Source: Bacilli bacterium
Lineage (GTDB): Bacteria; Bacillota_I; Bacilli_A; RFN20; CAG-826
Assembly: GCA_017551465.1 (NCBI GenBank)
Contig: JAFZLN010000138.1
Coordinates: 1 to 10,214 of the forward strand
Direction: 5' to 3'
DNA: 10,214 nt
The number at the start of each line of letters is the position of its first letter. The first letter of the stretch is position 1. A model generated the notes under the pieces. It made no database searches. It saw only the letters and a list, made by a program, of their open reading frames with translations, and was not told where the DNA came from. Shown here one piece after another: positions 1 to 6,812 of the stretch. The position numbers were made by a program, and so were the translations under genes.

Positions 1-786
1 AATCAGAGTGGTGGCTTCTTTGCTAGAAGTGCACATAACGGACTAGTAGAAATTATCTTAAGACATGGCTTATTTGGTGCATGCTTATATATTGTCTTAT
101 TATCAATTTTTGGCGCAGGCCTTATCAAACTATGCAAAAAACAACAATACCGTGTCGCTTTTATGTATGGAATCTGCTTCCTTGGTCTTTTAGCTCACAG
201 TATTACTGAATCCACAATGTTCTTTGCTCCTAACATCGAAGGAACATTTATAACAATAGTGTTTTTCCTACCTGTTGCTAACGCCACTAAGGATAAGTAT
301 TTCACTGAACTTAATAATGATTTACAAAACCAAGCAATCGTTTTAAACAAGCCAAATAAGCTAGATATGTTACAGTTTTCATTTAAAGCCCTTGTTGGAT
401 TATTGGTAGCTTTTGCCTTTACTTTTGTCCTTGGACCATTACGCAAAATGAATCCATTAACAATTGTTTACATTGTTCTAACTTCTCTTGCGCTTATTTC
501 GTTAGTTGCTGTTGGAATTATTCTTATCAAAAATAAATGTTTCAAGTTTGGAAAAGATACGTGGATTCCTCTTGCTTCTTCAGTAGGCTTCGCCATTGTC
601 CTTATCCTATTGTTCGTTCCTCGTGAAACAATCACCGCTTTGATATTTACAGTTTTCGTAATATTCTTCTATATGATAATGTTCTCTATTTTGTATAAAA
701 GAGAGAATAATAAACTATACGCATTCTTTGATGATGGTTTAACAAAGGTGCTTAGAAACATTTCTCGTGAGGCCCAAAATGAATAA
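1..786 (+). CDS. Wzy/O-antigen ligase-like polytopic membrane protein, 3' part only
   Basis: The frame is open from base 1, so the gene begins upstream of the window; 261 residues plus the TAA stop are visible. An ATG at 163 lies inside the same frame and is not the true start. The visible part opens with SAHNGLVEIILRHGLFGACL (residues 11-30), which matches the His-containing loop and following helix of the O-antigen ligase/Wzy polymerase family (Wzy_C). A second family-like stretch, LLAHSITESTMF, follows near residue 61. About six further hydrophobic segments come after, including long ones around residues 120-180 and 190-230, then a charged cytoplasmic tail. Family members join or polymerise surface glycans at the membrane; the substrate here cannot be told. 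The last eight bases overlap smpB, implying co-transcription. The family call is fairly good, the exact role uncertain. Confidence 0.68.
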   Translation, partial: NQSGGFFARSAHNGLVEIILRHGLFGACLYIVLLSIFGAGLIKLCKKQQYRVAFMYGICFLGLLAHSITESTMFFAPNIEGTFITIVFFLPVANATKDKYFTELNNDLQNQAIVLNKPNKLDMLQFSFKALVGLLVAFAFTFVLGPLRKMNPLTIVYIVLTSLALISLVAVGIILIKNKCFKFGKDTWIPLASSVGFAIVLILLFVPRETITALIFTVFVIFFYMIMFSILYKRENNKLYAFFDDGLTKVLRNISREAQNE

Positions 787-1237
787 GACTGATAGTGGAA
801 TCAAAATCATTACTAGTAACAAGAAGGCACATTTTAATTACTTCTTAAGTGAGTTTACAGAATGTGGTCTTGTTTTAGCGGGCACTGAGATTAAGTCCTT
901 ACGTGTACACGGCTGCTCGTTAAATGATGCTTATATCGTGATTAGAAGTGGTGAAATGGAAGTTATTAACATGCACATCAATCCATACGATCAAGGCAAT
1001 ATCTTTAATCATGACCCATTAAGAACTCGTAAGTTATTACTTCATAAGAAAGAAATTAAATGGTTCGAAGAAAAAGTTAAACGTGATGGCTTCACAATCG
1101 TGCCTACACGTGTGTACCTAAAAAAAGGCAAAGCCAAAATGGAAATCGCTCTAGCGAAAGGTAAAAAGCTTTACGACAAGCGTGAAACCATTAAGCAAAG
1201 AGACATTAAGCGCAGCATTAAAAATGGAGAAGATTAA
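779..1237 (+). CDS. smpB: SsrA-binding protein SmpB
   Basis: SmpB (152 aa, normal family length about 150-160) binds tmRNA and delivers it to stalled ribosomes for trans-translation and tagging of the unfinished peptide. Family motifs are in order: GTEIKSLR (residues 35-42), MHINPY (65-70), DPLRTRKLLLHK (79-90), and LAKGKKLYDKRE (125-136) followed by a basic C-terminal tail that enters the decoding centre in known SmpB. I chose the ATG at 779 because the protein then starts as homologues do (MNKTDSGIKIIT) and GTGAGG at 767-772 can serve as its ribosome site; a longer start at the GTG of 767 would consume that site. It overlaps the upstream membrane-protein gene by 8 bases and lies 1 base before folC. 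The tmRNA gene itself is not in the window. Confidence 0.95.
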   Translation: MNKTDSGIKIITSNKKAHFNYFLSEFTECGLVLAGTEIKSLRVHGCSLNDAYIVIRSGEMEVINMHINPYDQGNIFNHDPLRTRKLLLHKKEIKWFEEKVKRDGFTIVPTRVYLKKGKAKMEIALAKGKKLYDKRETIKQRDIKRSIKNGED

Positions 1238-1238
1238 T

Positions 1239-2459
1239 ATGAGCAAGATAGATTTAAAAACATATTTTGAAAATGTTGGACATGGTGAGTACCAAAGAGA
1301 AAACTTCGACTCTTTTCTAAAAAAAGTCGGTTTTTCTTATAATGTCCCATCAATCCATATTGCGGGTAGTAATGGTAAAGGCAGCACTGCAAATTATCTT
1401 GCTAATATTTATCGCGCCCAAGGATATAAAGTCGGTTTATTTACTTCTCCATATTTAGAAGTCGTTAACGAAATGATTAACATTAACGGCCAAAATATCT
1501 CTGATGATGAGATGCTAGCTATTCTTGATGAATACGCTAAAACAATTGATAAATTCGCTTTATCTCCATTTGAAATTCAAACATTTATTGGCTTAACATA
1601 TTTCGCTAAAAACAAATGTGATATCGCTATTATTGAATGCGGTATGGGTGGTGAAATTGATGCCACAAACGTCTTTACTCCAATTGCTTCTGTTATCACT
1701 TCTATCAGCCTTGAACATACAGCTTTTTTAGGCCGTTCTATTTGTGAAATTGCTTATCAAAAAGCCGGCATAATTAAGAAGGGTGTTCCTGTCATTACAG
1801 GCATGTTGGATGAAGAAGCTATCAACACAATCGTAGAAGTTTCTAAAGAGAACGAATGCCAATTATCAGTGTCAGTTGAACCTGCAAAAGTAGTGTATGA
1901 AAATAAAGGCTTTAATTTCGCCTATGGTACACTTGCAGATCTAAGAATTAATTCCGCTGCAACATACTCTCTTAAAGATGCTTGCATTGCTTTAGAAGCC
2001 ATCAATAAATTAAATGAATCCTTCCCAGTTAGTGAACAATCTATCAGAGAAGGCTTAGCTAATACATACATGCCAGTGAGAATGGAAATCCTCCAAGATT
2101 CTCCTTTATTAGTGGTTGATGGTTCTCATAACCCAGAAGGCATGCTAAATCTCACAAAATCTTTGCAAAACGTCACTCAAAATCGTGAAATTCATGTATT
2201 ATTTGCCTGTTTTAAAGACAAAAACTTAGAAAGGATGCTTGCCTATATTGGCGAATATAGCAAGGACATTACTTTAACGACTTTCCCTCACGAAAGAGCA
2301 AGAACAGAAGAAGATTACTTCCTTTATTTGGATGATTACAAATTCAAAGAAAATGCTCTTGAAACTCTTCATGAATTATTAACTAATTATCCAGAAGACG
2401 CCATCTTAGTCACTGGTTCATTAGCGTTCGCTGCTTACATCAAACAAAACTTGAAATGA
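1239..2459 (+). CDS. folC: Folylpolyglutamate synthase / dihydrofolate synthase FolC
   Basis: FolC (406 aa) is a Mur-ligase-family cytoplasmic enzyme that uses ATP to add glutamate to (tetrahydro)folate, trapping it in the cell; some members also make dihydrofolate from dihydropteroate. Visible motifs: the P-loop GSNGKGST (43-50), TSPYL (69-73), ECGMGGEIDATN (133-144), SLEH (157-160), the KAGIIK segment with the lysine that is carbamylated in the family (175-180), and DGSHNP (294-299) at the start of the C-terminal Mur-ligase domain. Start choice: ATG at 1239 has GGAGA (1226-1230) upstream at good spacing, inside the 3' end of smpB. The in-frame ATG at 1224 would add five residues and has no clear site. 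It ends with TGA, showing that TGA is a stop here. The neighbouring FolT-like transporter supports a folate-salvage role. Whether it is mono- or bifunctional cannot be decided. Confidence 0.95.
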   Translation: MSKIDLKTYFENVGHGEYQRENFDSFLKKVGFSYNVPSIHIAGSNGKGSTANYLANIYRAQGYKVGLFTSPYLEVVNEMININGQNISDDEMLAILDEYAKTIDKFALSPFEIQTFIGLTYFAKNKCDIAIIECGMGGEIDATNVFTPIASVITSISLEHTAFLGRSICEIAYQKAGIIKKGVPVITGMLDEEAINTIVEVSKENECQLSVSVEPAKVVYENKGFNFAYGTLADLRINSAATYSLKDACIALEAINKLNESFPVSEQSIREGLANTYMPVRMEILQDSPLLVVDGSHNPEGMLNLTKSLQNVTQNREIHVLFACFKDKNLERMLAYIGEYSKDITLTTFPHERARTEEDYFLYLDDYKFKENALETLHELLTNYPEDAILVTGSLAFAAYIKQNLK

Positions 2460-2466
2460 GGTTAAT

Positions 2467-3219
2467 ATGCACATTGAATGGTTTAAGACTAATTTAACTC
2501 AAATTCAAAAGATTTGCTTAGCGGGTTTATTCATTGCTCTAGCGGTCATTATGCAAAAGGTTGTAGCTATCAACTACATCCCTGTTTTGCCATTTGTTCG
2601 TGTGTCATTTTGTGGCCCAGCTTTAATCATTTTCTCTTCCATTTTACTTGGCCCAATTTATGGTTTACTAGTGGGCGCTGCGAGTGATTTATTTGGCTAT
2701 CTAATCTTTGATCCAAGAACATATCCACCTTTCTTACAAATCACCGCAATTTATGCTGTGCTTGGTTTTGGTTCTTATTTTGTTTTCTCGCTTGTTCGTT
2801 CAATTAGAAGCAGAAAGCTTATGTTAGGAATTGAGATTAGTTCTCTTACCGCTATTTGGGTAGCGGCCACTTTATTCCTACTTCTAAACGCACAAGTCGA
2901 ATTAGTGTTTAAGATTGTCGTACCAATCGTCTCAGGTTTGCTTTTTATCGGACTAATTTTGTTTTCCACTCTCTACAAGGGTAAAGAAGACAATCCGTTT
3001 ATTAGTCCATTACATATTTGTTTTGCATCATTCGTTTGTGATTTCTTGTTCTTGCTCTTATTTGGCTCGTGCATGAAAGCCTTAGCTTTTGGTTTCAATT
3101 TGTTTGTCACCATTTTCTTATGTCAGGCGCTCGTCATGTTCGTGAATGTCATGCTTGATACGATATTCATCTCGACATTCCAAAGATTCACAAAGAAGTA
3201 TTTTGTGGAGGTGAAATAG
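2467..3219 (+). CDS. folT: ECF transporter S-component, probably folate-specific (FolT-like)
   Basis: This 250-residue integral membrane protein resembles S-components (substrate-binding subunits) of energy-coupling-factor vitamin transporters, which work with a shared EcfT and two EcfA ATPases encoded elsewhere. The first 110 residues carry the family pattern: a helix at about 17-36, RVSFCGPALIIFSSILLGPI (45-64), then GLLVGAASDLFGYL (66-79) and a Pro/aromatic-rich loop before the next helix. Folate specificity is inferred from position, directly after folC (7 bases between stop and start). It is longer than the roughly 170-190 residues usual for S-components: residues about 118-175 add hydrophobic helices and a charged loop (KGKED), giving seven or eight predicted spans instead of six. 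GAGG at 2458-2461, overlapping the folC stop, is the ribosome site. Another vitamin specificity cannot be ruled out. Confidence 0.8.
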   Translation: MHIEWFKTNLTQIQKICLAGLFIALAVIMQKVVAINYIPVLPFVRVSFCGPALIIFSSILLGPIYGLLVGAASDLFGYLIFDPRTYPPFLQITAIYAVLGFGSYFVFSLVRSIRSRKLMLGIEISSLTAIWVAATLFLLLNAQVELVFKIVVPIVSGLLFIGLILFSTLYKGKEDNPFISPLHICFASFVCDFLFLLLFGSCMKALAFGFNLFVTIFLCQALVMFVNVMLDTIFISTFQRFTKKYFVEVK

Positions 3220-3423
3220 ATGGAAGAAGAAAACAAGATATTAGAAGAAACTGAAGCTTATCCAATTGATGAAAAAAGAGAAACAATTCACTTCCCTTGG
3301 TTCATTGCAATTGTTATGGCGGTCCTCATGGTAATCATTATTGTTTGCTTTGTGGTCATAATGGTTTTGGGCCCAGGTAATCCAGTCACAAGTAGTAGTT
3401 CAATCGCTGCTTCTTCCATGTAA
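3220..3423 (+). CDS. Small single-span membrane protein of unknown function
   Basis: I do not recognise this 67-residue protein. It starts on the base after the folT stop and has an excellent ribosome site (TGGAGGTG, 3206-3213) six bases upstream, so it is very probably translated. Residues 1-25 are acidic and hydrophilic with no signal-peptide character. A single long hydrophobic helix follows at about residues 26-50 (FPWFIAIVMAVLMVIIIVCF). The tail after it is short and rich in Ser/Ala (GNPVTSSSSIAASSM). This suggests a single-pass membrane protein with an acidic cytoplasmic N-terminus. Its tight linkage to folT could mean an accessory role with the transporter, but nothing in the sequence shows that. 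It is the last gene of the left operon, and no clear terminator follows it. Confidence 0.72.
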   Translation: MEEENKILEETEAYPIDEKRETIHFPWFIAIVMAVLMVIIIVCFVVIMVLGPGNPVTSSSSIAASSM

Positions 3424-3438
3424 AGAGATAAATATTTC

Positions 3439-3467
3439 TTTACAAAATAAAAGCAATTTGATAGTGT
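3439..3467 (+). promoter_or_regulatory. Possible promoter for rpmG-secE-nusG
   Basis: TTTACA (3439-3444, five of six to the -35 consensus) is followed after exactly 17 bases by TAGTGT (3462-3467, only three of six to TATAAT). The predicted start of transcription near 3474 would leave a leader of about 25 bases before rpmG. The gap between the small membrane protein and rpmG is 76 bases and AT-rich, so chance matches are likely. Read-through from the upstream operon is equally possible, as no terminator separates the two. Confidence 0.3.
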
Positions 3468-3499
3468 ATTAAAAGTTAATTGTGATAGGGGGTCAGGAG

Positions 3500-3646
3500 A
3501 TGAGAGAAAAAGTTCTTTTGATTTGCGAAGAGTGCCTCTCAAGAAACTACACAACCACAATTAAAAAGGAAGGTGCAAAAAACCTTCAAATTAAAAAGTT
3601 CTGCAAGCGTTGTAATAAGATGACGCTTCACAAGATAAGTAAGTAG
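3500..3646 (+). CDS. rpmG: 50S ribosomal protein L33 (zinc-binding form)
   Basis: This 48-residue protein reads MREKVLLICEECLSRNYTTT at its start and FCKRCNKMTLHKISK at its end, which is bacterial ribosomal protein L33 of the large subunit. Both CxxC pairs are present (Cys9/Cys12 and Cys35/Cys38), so it is the zinc-binding C+ type rather than the zinc-independent paralogue induced under zinc limitation. Size is normal (about 49 aa). The ribosome site is the GGAG within AGGAGATG (GGAG at 3496-3499), placed unusually close to the ATG, with the more distant GGGGG at 3488-3492 as an alternative. Position directly before secE and nusG matches the order seen in Bacillota. Confidence 0.93.
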   Translation: MREKVLLICEECLSRNYTTTIKKEGAKNLQIKKFCKRCNKMTLHKISK

Positions 3647-3660
3647 AGGAGGTCCTTCTC

Positions 3661-3852
3661 ATGGGTGTTAAAAAATTTACATCAGAAGTTATCAAAGAAG
3701 GCAAACGTGTTCGTTGGCCTAAGAGAGAAGTCTTAGTGCCAGCAATTATTGTTGTCGTTGTTATCGCCGCTTTAACTGGTTTACTTTTAATGGGCGAAGA
3801 CGCATTAGGCAAAGGTTTAATTGATGTCCTCAAAAAGACATTTAATAACTAG
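3661..3852 (+). CDS. secE: Preprotein translocase subunit SecE
   Basis: SecE is the essential small subunit that clamps SecY in the membrane channel for protein export and insertion. The 63-residue protein has the minimal one-helix form typical of Gram-positives: an amphipathic N-terminal segment with FTSEVIKEGKRVRWPKREV (residues 6-24, containing the hallmark WP-(K/R)-R), then one transmembrane helix at about 27-45 and a short tail. AGGAGG (3647-3652) directly follows the rpmG stop and sets the ATG at 3661. nusG follows after 11 bases, with its ribosome site overlapping the secE stop codon, so the three genes are translated from one message. Confidence 0.95.
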   Translation: MGVKKFTSEVIKEGKRVRWPKREVLVPAIIVVVVIAALTGLLLMGEDALGKGLIDVLKKTFNN

Positions 3853-3863
3853 GAGGTACGATC

Positions 3864-4475
3864 ATGGCAGATGAAATTAAATTTACAGATAGTACAACCG
3901 ATTTAAGTGAAGGCGAATCATCTAATGCTACATTAGGTGAAAAAGCTTGGTACGTGGTTAATACTTATTCCACACACGAAAACAAAGTTAAAGAAAACTT
4001 AAAACGTCGTGTTGAATCAATGGGCTTACAAGACTTAATCTTCCGTATTATTGTCGCGGAACAAGAAGTCCCAGTCATGAAAGATGGCATGCCAACAGAT
4101 AAGACAAGAATGAAAAACCTTTATCCAGGTTATGTCTTTGTCGAAATGATTATGACAGACTACGCATGGTACGTCGTGCGTAATACTCCAGGTGTTACCG
4201 GCTTCGTCGGTTCCTCTGGTAAAGGTACAAAACCATTCCCAGTTCCACGTGAACAAATCGAACCAGTTCTTAAGAGAATGGGTGAAATCGATGCCGATAT
4301 GTTTGACCGTTACAGTGTTGATGACTACGTTAAAGTTATCCATGGTCCATTAGAAGGCACCGAAGGTCGTATTCTCTCCATCAACCGTGACACCAAAGTC
4401 GTTGAACTTGAAACCATCTTCTTTGGTAGATCCACAAAGGTGGAAGTCGACTTCTCTGAAATCGATAAGATTTAA
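3864..4475 (+). CDS. nusG: Transcription elongation/pausing factor NusG
   Basis: NusG binds RNA polymerase through its NGN domain and links it to ribosomes, Rho or pause signals through its KOW domain. The protein has 203 residues: an acidic low-complexity N-terminal extension (1-26), the NGN domain from KAWYVVNTYSTHENKVKENL (27-46) to about 137, with YPGYVFVEM (87-95) and VRNTPGVTGFVG (105-116), and a C-terminal KOW domain (about 152-203) with VKVIHGPLEGTEGRI (156-170). AGGAGG (3851-3856) overlaps the secE stop and fixes the ATG at 3864. Length is a little above the usual 175-185 because of the N-terminal extension. It is the last gene of its unit, closed by the terminator at 4497-4524; rplK, its usual downstream neighbour, is displaced by about 2.5 kb. 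Confidence 0.97.
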   Translation: MADEIKFTDSTTDLSEGESSNATLGEKAWYVVNTYSTHENKVKENLKRRVESMGLQDLIFRIIVAEQEVPVMKDGMPTDKTRMKNLYPGYVFVEMIMTDYAWYVVRNTPGVTGFVGSSGKGTKPFPVPREQIEPVLKRMGEIDADMFDRYSVDDYVKVIHGPLEGTEGRILSINRDTKVVELETIFFGRSTKVEVDFSEIDKI

Positions 4476-4496
4476 GTTGTTAATAACAAGCAACAA

Positions 4497-4524
4497 AAAA
4501 CCAGCTTCGCATGAGGCTGGTTTT
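4497..4524. terminator. Bidirectional intrinsic terminator between nusG and ktrA
   Basis: A 12-bp stem AAAACCAGCTTC (4497-4508) / GAGGCTGGTTTT (4513-4524), with one T-G wobble and the four-base loop GCAT, lies in the 64-base gap between two converging genes. On the + strand the stem ends in TTTT followed by AATTTT. On the - strand it is followed by a run of six T (complement of 4495-4500). Each side therefore has a stem plus T-tract, and one hairpin can serve both nusG and ktrA. Confidence 0.88.
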
Positions 4525-4539
4525 AATTTTATCTTTTGC

Positions 4540-5235
4540 TTATTGAGCAGCAGCTTTTTTCTTTCTCTTTGTTTTTGCACCGTTAATAGCTTCACGGAAG
4601 TTTCTAATTTCTTTTGTACTACCAACAACGAAGATTGTATCATCTGGTAATAATGAGTCATTGCCACCAGGAACGAAAGAACGGCCGTTACGCACGATAA
4701 GAACCACGCTGACGCCATATTTATCTTTAGTCGCTAAATCCTTCAATTGTTCTGGAACATACGCGCTATTGACGACAATAGAGACAACGGAATATTTATC
4801 GTCGAGTTTATAGAAGTCTTTGAAGTCTTCGTTGCCTAATCTGTTTGCTAAAGCAACACCAGCAGCCTTTTGTGGCATGATGACTTCTGTAGCACCTAAC
4901 TTTTTCATAATTGGCATATAGTAGACATCATCAACACGTACGATGATAGATTTAACACCTAATTCTTTAAGAATAACTGTTGTCAAAATACTAGCTTCGA
5001 TATGAGAACCGAAAGCGACGATTGCGGCGTCAACATCTTTGATACCTAAATCTTTTAATGCTTCTTCATCGGTTGCGTTAGCAACAGCGACAGTTGGAAG
5101 CAAAGCACTGATCTTCTTAACGGCTTCTTCATCAGTATCAATCGCGATAACGTCCATACCATTACCAACGAGTTCTTCAACGATAGAAATACCAAATTGA
5201 CCTAAGCCGATAACTGCAAATGATTTTTTAGCCAT
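4540..5235 (-). CDS. ktrA: Potassium uptake regulatory subunit KtrA (TrkA/RCK family)
   Basis: KtrA forms a cytoplasmic octameric ring that gates the KtrB membrane channel in response to nucleotides. The protein has 231 residues (about 220 usual): an RCK_N Rossmann domain beginning KKSFAVIGLGQFGISIVEEL (residues 3-22, GxGxxG at 10-15), acidic Asp33/Asp35 at the end of the second strand where the ribose of ATP/ADP or NAD is bound, and an RCK_C domain at about 140-215. In several Bacillota KtrA proteins that C-terminal domain binds cyclic di-AMP; I cannot read this from the sequence. The tail is very basic (KTKRKKK, 221-227). The start is fixed by AGGAGGA (5244-5250, read on the - strand) directly after the ktrB stop; the gap to ktrB is 15 bases. 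It is the distal gene of the ktrB-ktrA operon. Confidence 0.93.
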   Translation of the reverse strand: MAKKSFAVIGLGQFGISIVEELVGNGMDVIAIDTDEEAVKKISALLPTVAVANATDEEALKDLGIKDVDAAIVAFGSHIEASILTTVILKELGVKSIIVRVDDVYYMPIMKKLGATEVIMPQKAAGVALANRLGNEDFKDFYKLDDKYSVVSIVVNSAYVPEQLKDLATKDKYGVSVVLIVRNGRSFVPGGNDSLLPDDTIFVVGSTKEIRNFREAINGAKTKRKKKAAAQ

Positions 5236-5250
5236 ATAGAGTGTCCTCCT

Positions 5251-6687
5251 TTAACCGATTAAAAAATCTTCTTCAACAAAACTATAATGCACATTAGAGT
5301 TTTTGTCTAAATGATTTTGGAATAACTGGAAAAATGTCATAGGTCCGAGATGGCCTAATAACATTAAGAAACATAAGACAATTTTTGAACCCACCGATAG
5401 GTAAGGTTCAATACCTGTATAGAAACCAACGTTACCAAAGAATGAGAAACAAGAGAATAAATACATACCAATCAAATCCTCTTTCACCTTTGGATCAACA
5501 GTGTGTCCTTCAATTTCTTTAATGCCAAATAATGAGACGAGAAGGAAGGAAACAACAATAATCGTCACAACGATAAACACTAAACTCATACTCTTAGCGA
5601 CGATATTGTCAGAGAACGTACGTTGGAAGACTGCGATTCGTTTACCTCTAAAGTAAGAAACGATAGCAATCATAATAATGAAAATAGTGGTGATTTTAAT
5701 GCCACCCGCTGTAGAAAGTGGAGAGCCACCGATAAACATCATTAATGAACATATCATCTTGCCAGGTAATGAAATCTCACTGACAGGGTAAACGCTATAT
5801 CCTGCGGTCCTACAATTGATGATGGTGAAGAGAACTTGGAAGATGTTCATTGGGTGATCTGGCTTTAAACCATCCGCTAAGAAGAGGAAGAAAGACATGA
5901 CCACAATTAAGCCACCAGTCATCACTAAAACCATCTTGGTAAATGAGCTCCATCTACGAGGATTATGATGTTCAATAACCGCATCAATAATAACGAGGAA
6001 TGAGACACCGCCAAGCAATGACAAACAGCCATTGTAAATAGTGAAATAGTAGTATAACCAATTGTCAGCTAAAATCGCGCCGCCATTATTGGCAAATAAA
6101 CCGTTGATTAATGAGTTTGTGGAATTAAATAAATCAAAGCCAGCGTTATTAAATGACGAGATTGAATAGAACAAAGAATAAGATAAGATGTGAGACCAAT
6201 CGTTAGGGAAGAGCTGCATAAACACCGGTAAACCTAAGCCGAATCCAATTAACTCACAGACTAGTGTAATGATTGTTAATCTTCTCACAAAATGCACGAT
6301 TTCACTGAAGTTATTAAAGGCAATAGCCTGTGAAATCATTAAGCGATCTCTGAACTGTAGTTTTCTTCTAAAGATAGAGAATAAGAAGGTTAAAATAGTA
6401 ACGATGCCTAAACCACCGATTTGCACTAAAATAATGACGATGATTTGACCAGCGCCAGAAAGGGTATTAACCAAGCCATCTGGATAAGTGGTAACACCGG
6501 TTAAACTCATTGCTGATAGTGATGTGAAAAAGGCATCTAGATATGTGCCAACATGGCACCATTCATTGTTAGGATTGTCTCTAAATACGAAAGGCATACT
6601 AAGCAAAAATGAGCCAAGTAAAACAATCGCTAGGAACGAAATGATAAGCAATAGATAAGGATTCAACAACTTGTTTCGTTTAATCAT
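5251..6687 (-). CDS. ktrB: Potassium uptake channel subunit KtrB (TrkH family)
   Basis: KtrB is the K+-conducting membrane protein of the Na+-dependent Ktr system. With the start at 6687 it has 478 residues. The four pore repeats of the family are present with all four selectivity-filter glycines: TGVT (63-66), NAGF (181-184), TAGY (295-298) and NVGF (419-422). The conserved GGSPLSTAGGIKITT (320-334) of the third repeat is intact. I chose the ATG at 6685-6687 (MIKRNKLLNPYLLL) because the protein then begins as homologues do, AGAGAG lies eight bases upstream, and a good promoter with its -10 at 6713-6718 would fall inside any longer reading from 6741. One oddity: the fourth repeat reads LMLLGHLGPMTF (441-452), with His446 where homologues usually have Arg in MFIGR(I/L)GP. 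Its promoter is divergent from rplK, and its partner ktrA follows. Confidence 0.94.
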   Translation of the reverse strand: MIKRNKLLNPYLLLIISFLAIVLLGSFLLSMPFVFRDNPNNEWCHVGTYLDAFFTSLSAMSLTGVTTYPDGLVNTLSGAGQIIVIILVQIGGLGIVTILTFLFSIFRRKLQFRDRLMISQAIAFNNFSEIVHFVRRLTIITLVCELIGFGLGLPVFMQLFPNDWSHILSYSLFYSISSFNNAGFDLFNSTNSLINGLFANNGGAILADNWLYYYFTIYNGCLSLLGGVSFLVIIDAVIEHHNPRRWSSFTKMVLVMTGGLIVVMSFFLFLADGLKPDHPMNIFQVLFTIINCRTAGYSVYPVSEISLPGKMICSLMMFIGGSPLSTAGGIKITTIFIIMIAIVSYFRGKRIAVFQRTFSDNIVAKSMSLVFIVVTIIVVSFLLVSLFGIKEIEGHTVDPKVKEDLIGMYLFSCFSFFGNVGFYTGIEPYLSVGSKIVLCFLMLLGHLGPMTFFQLFQNHLDKNSNVHYSFVEEDFLIG

Positions 6688-6712
6688 ACTATTCGCTCTC
6701 TTTGATGCCGAT

Positions 6713-6741
6713 ATGATACACTTTGTTATAACAAAAGTCAA
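6713..6741 (-). promoter_or_regulatory. ktrBA promoter, sigma-A type
   Basis: On the - strand TTGACT (complement of 6736-6741) is followed after 17 bases by TATCAT (complement of 6713-6718); each differs from consensus by one base. Transcription would start near 6706, giving a leader of only about 18 bases before the ktrB ATG at 6687. The leader holds an AGAGAG ribosome site and leaves no room for a cyclic-di-AMP (ydaO) riboswitch. Confidence 0.75.
6722..6735. promoter_or_regulatory. Perfect palindrome in the ktrB promoter spacer, operator candidate
   Basis: TTTGTTATAACAAA is a perfect 14-base palindrome that lies entirely between the -35 and -10 elements of the ktrB promoter. A dimeric regulator bound there would block RNA polymerase. 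The factor is unknown. AT-rich palindromes can arise by chance, but the position is exactly where a repressor site would be expected. Confidence 0.45.
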
Positions 6742-6748
6742 CTATTTG

Positions 6749-6766
6749 CAAATCACAAGTGATTTG
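6749..6766. promoter_or_regulatory. Perfect inverted repeat upstream of ktrB -35, regulator-site candidate
   Basis: CAAATCAC-AA-GTGATTTG has two perfect 8-base arms around a 2-base centre. It ends 7 bases upstream of the ktrB -35, about 52 bases before the predicted ktrB start and about 90 before that of rplK. This is a typical place for an activator or an auxiliary operator. It differs in sequence from the palindrome at 6722-6735, so a different protein or binding mode would be expected. Confidence 0.5.
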
Positions 6767-6812
6767 AAGTTGCATATTTCTTCTTTCATTAATCTAAAAT
6801 ATAAAAAATTGC

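Noticed and set aside
2457..2459. Use of TGA as tryptophan (Mycoplasma-type code).
   Set aside because: folC and the methyltransferase end exactly at TGA at family length, and all tryptophans in conserved positions are TGG.
3422..3441. Weak AAAGA...TCTTT hairpin after the small membrane protein gene as a terminator.
   Set aside because: Only five A/T-rich pairs and no following T-run; it would not terminate transcription.
4350..4718. Minus-strand frame spanning the 3' end of nusG and ktrA, and a plus-strand frame 4387-4650 over the same region.
   Set aside because: Both run through the terminator hairpin and overlap the confident nusG and ktrA coding regions in other frames.
6688..6712. A cyclic-di-AMP or other riboswitch in front of ktrB.
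   Set aside because: The predicted leader is about 18 bases, far too short, and the region further upstream is promoter and operator-like DNA.
6688..6741. An 18-residue N-terminal extension of KtrB starting at 6741.
   Set aside because: The strong promoter (-10 at 6713-6718) lies inside it, and the sequence after the ATG at 6687 already matches a normal KtrB start.
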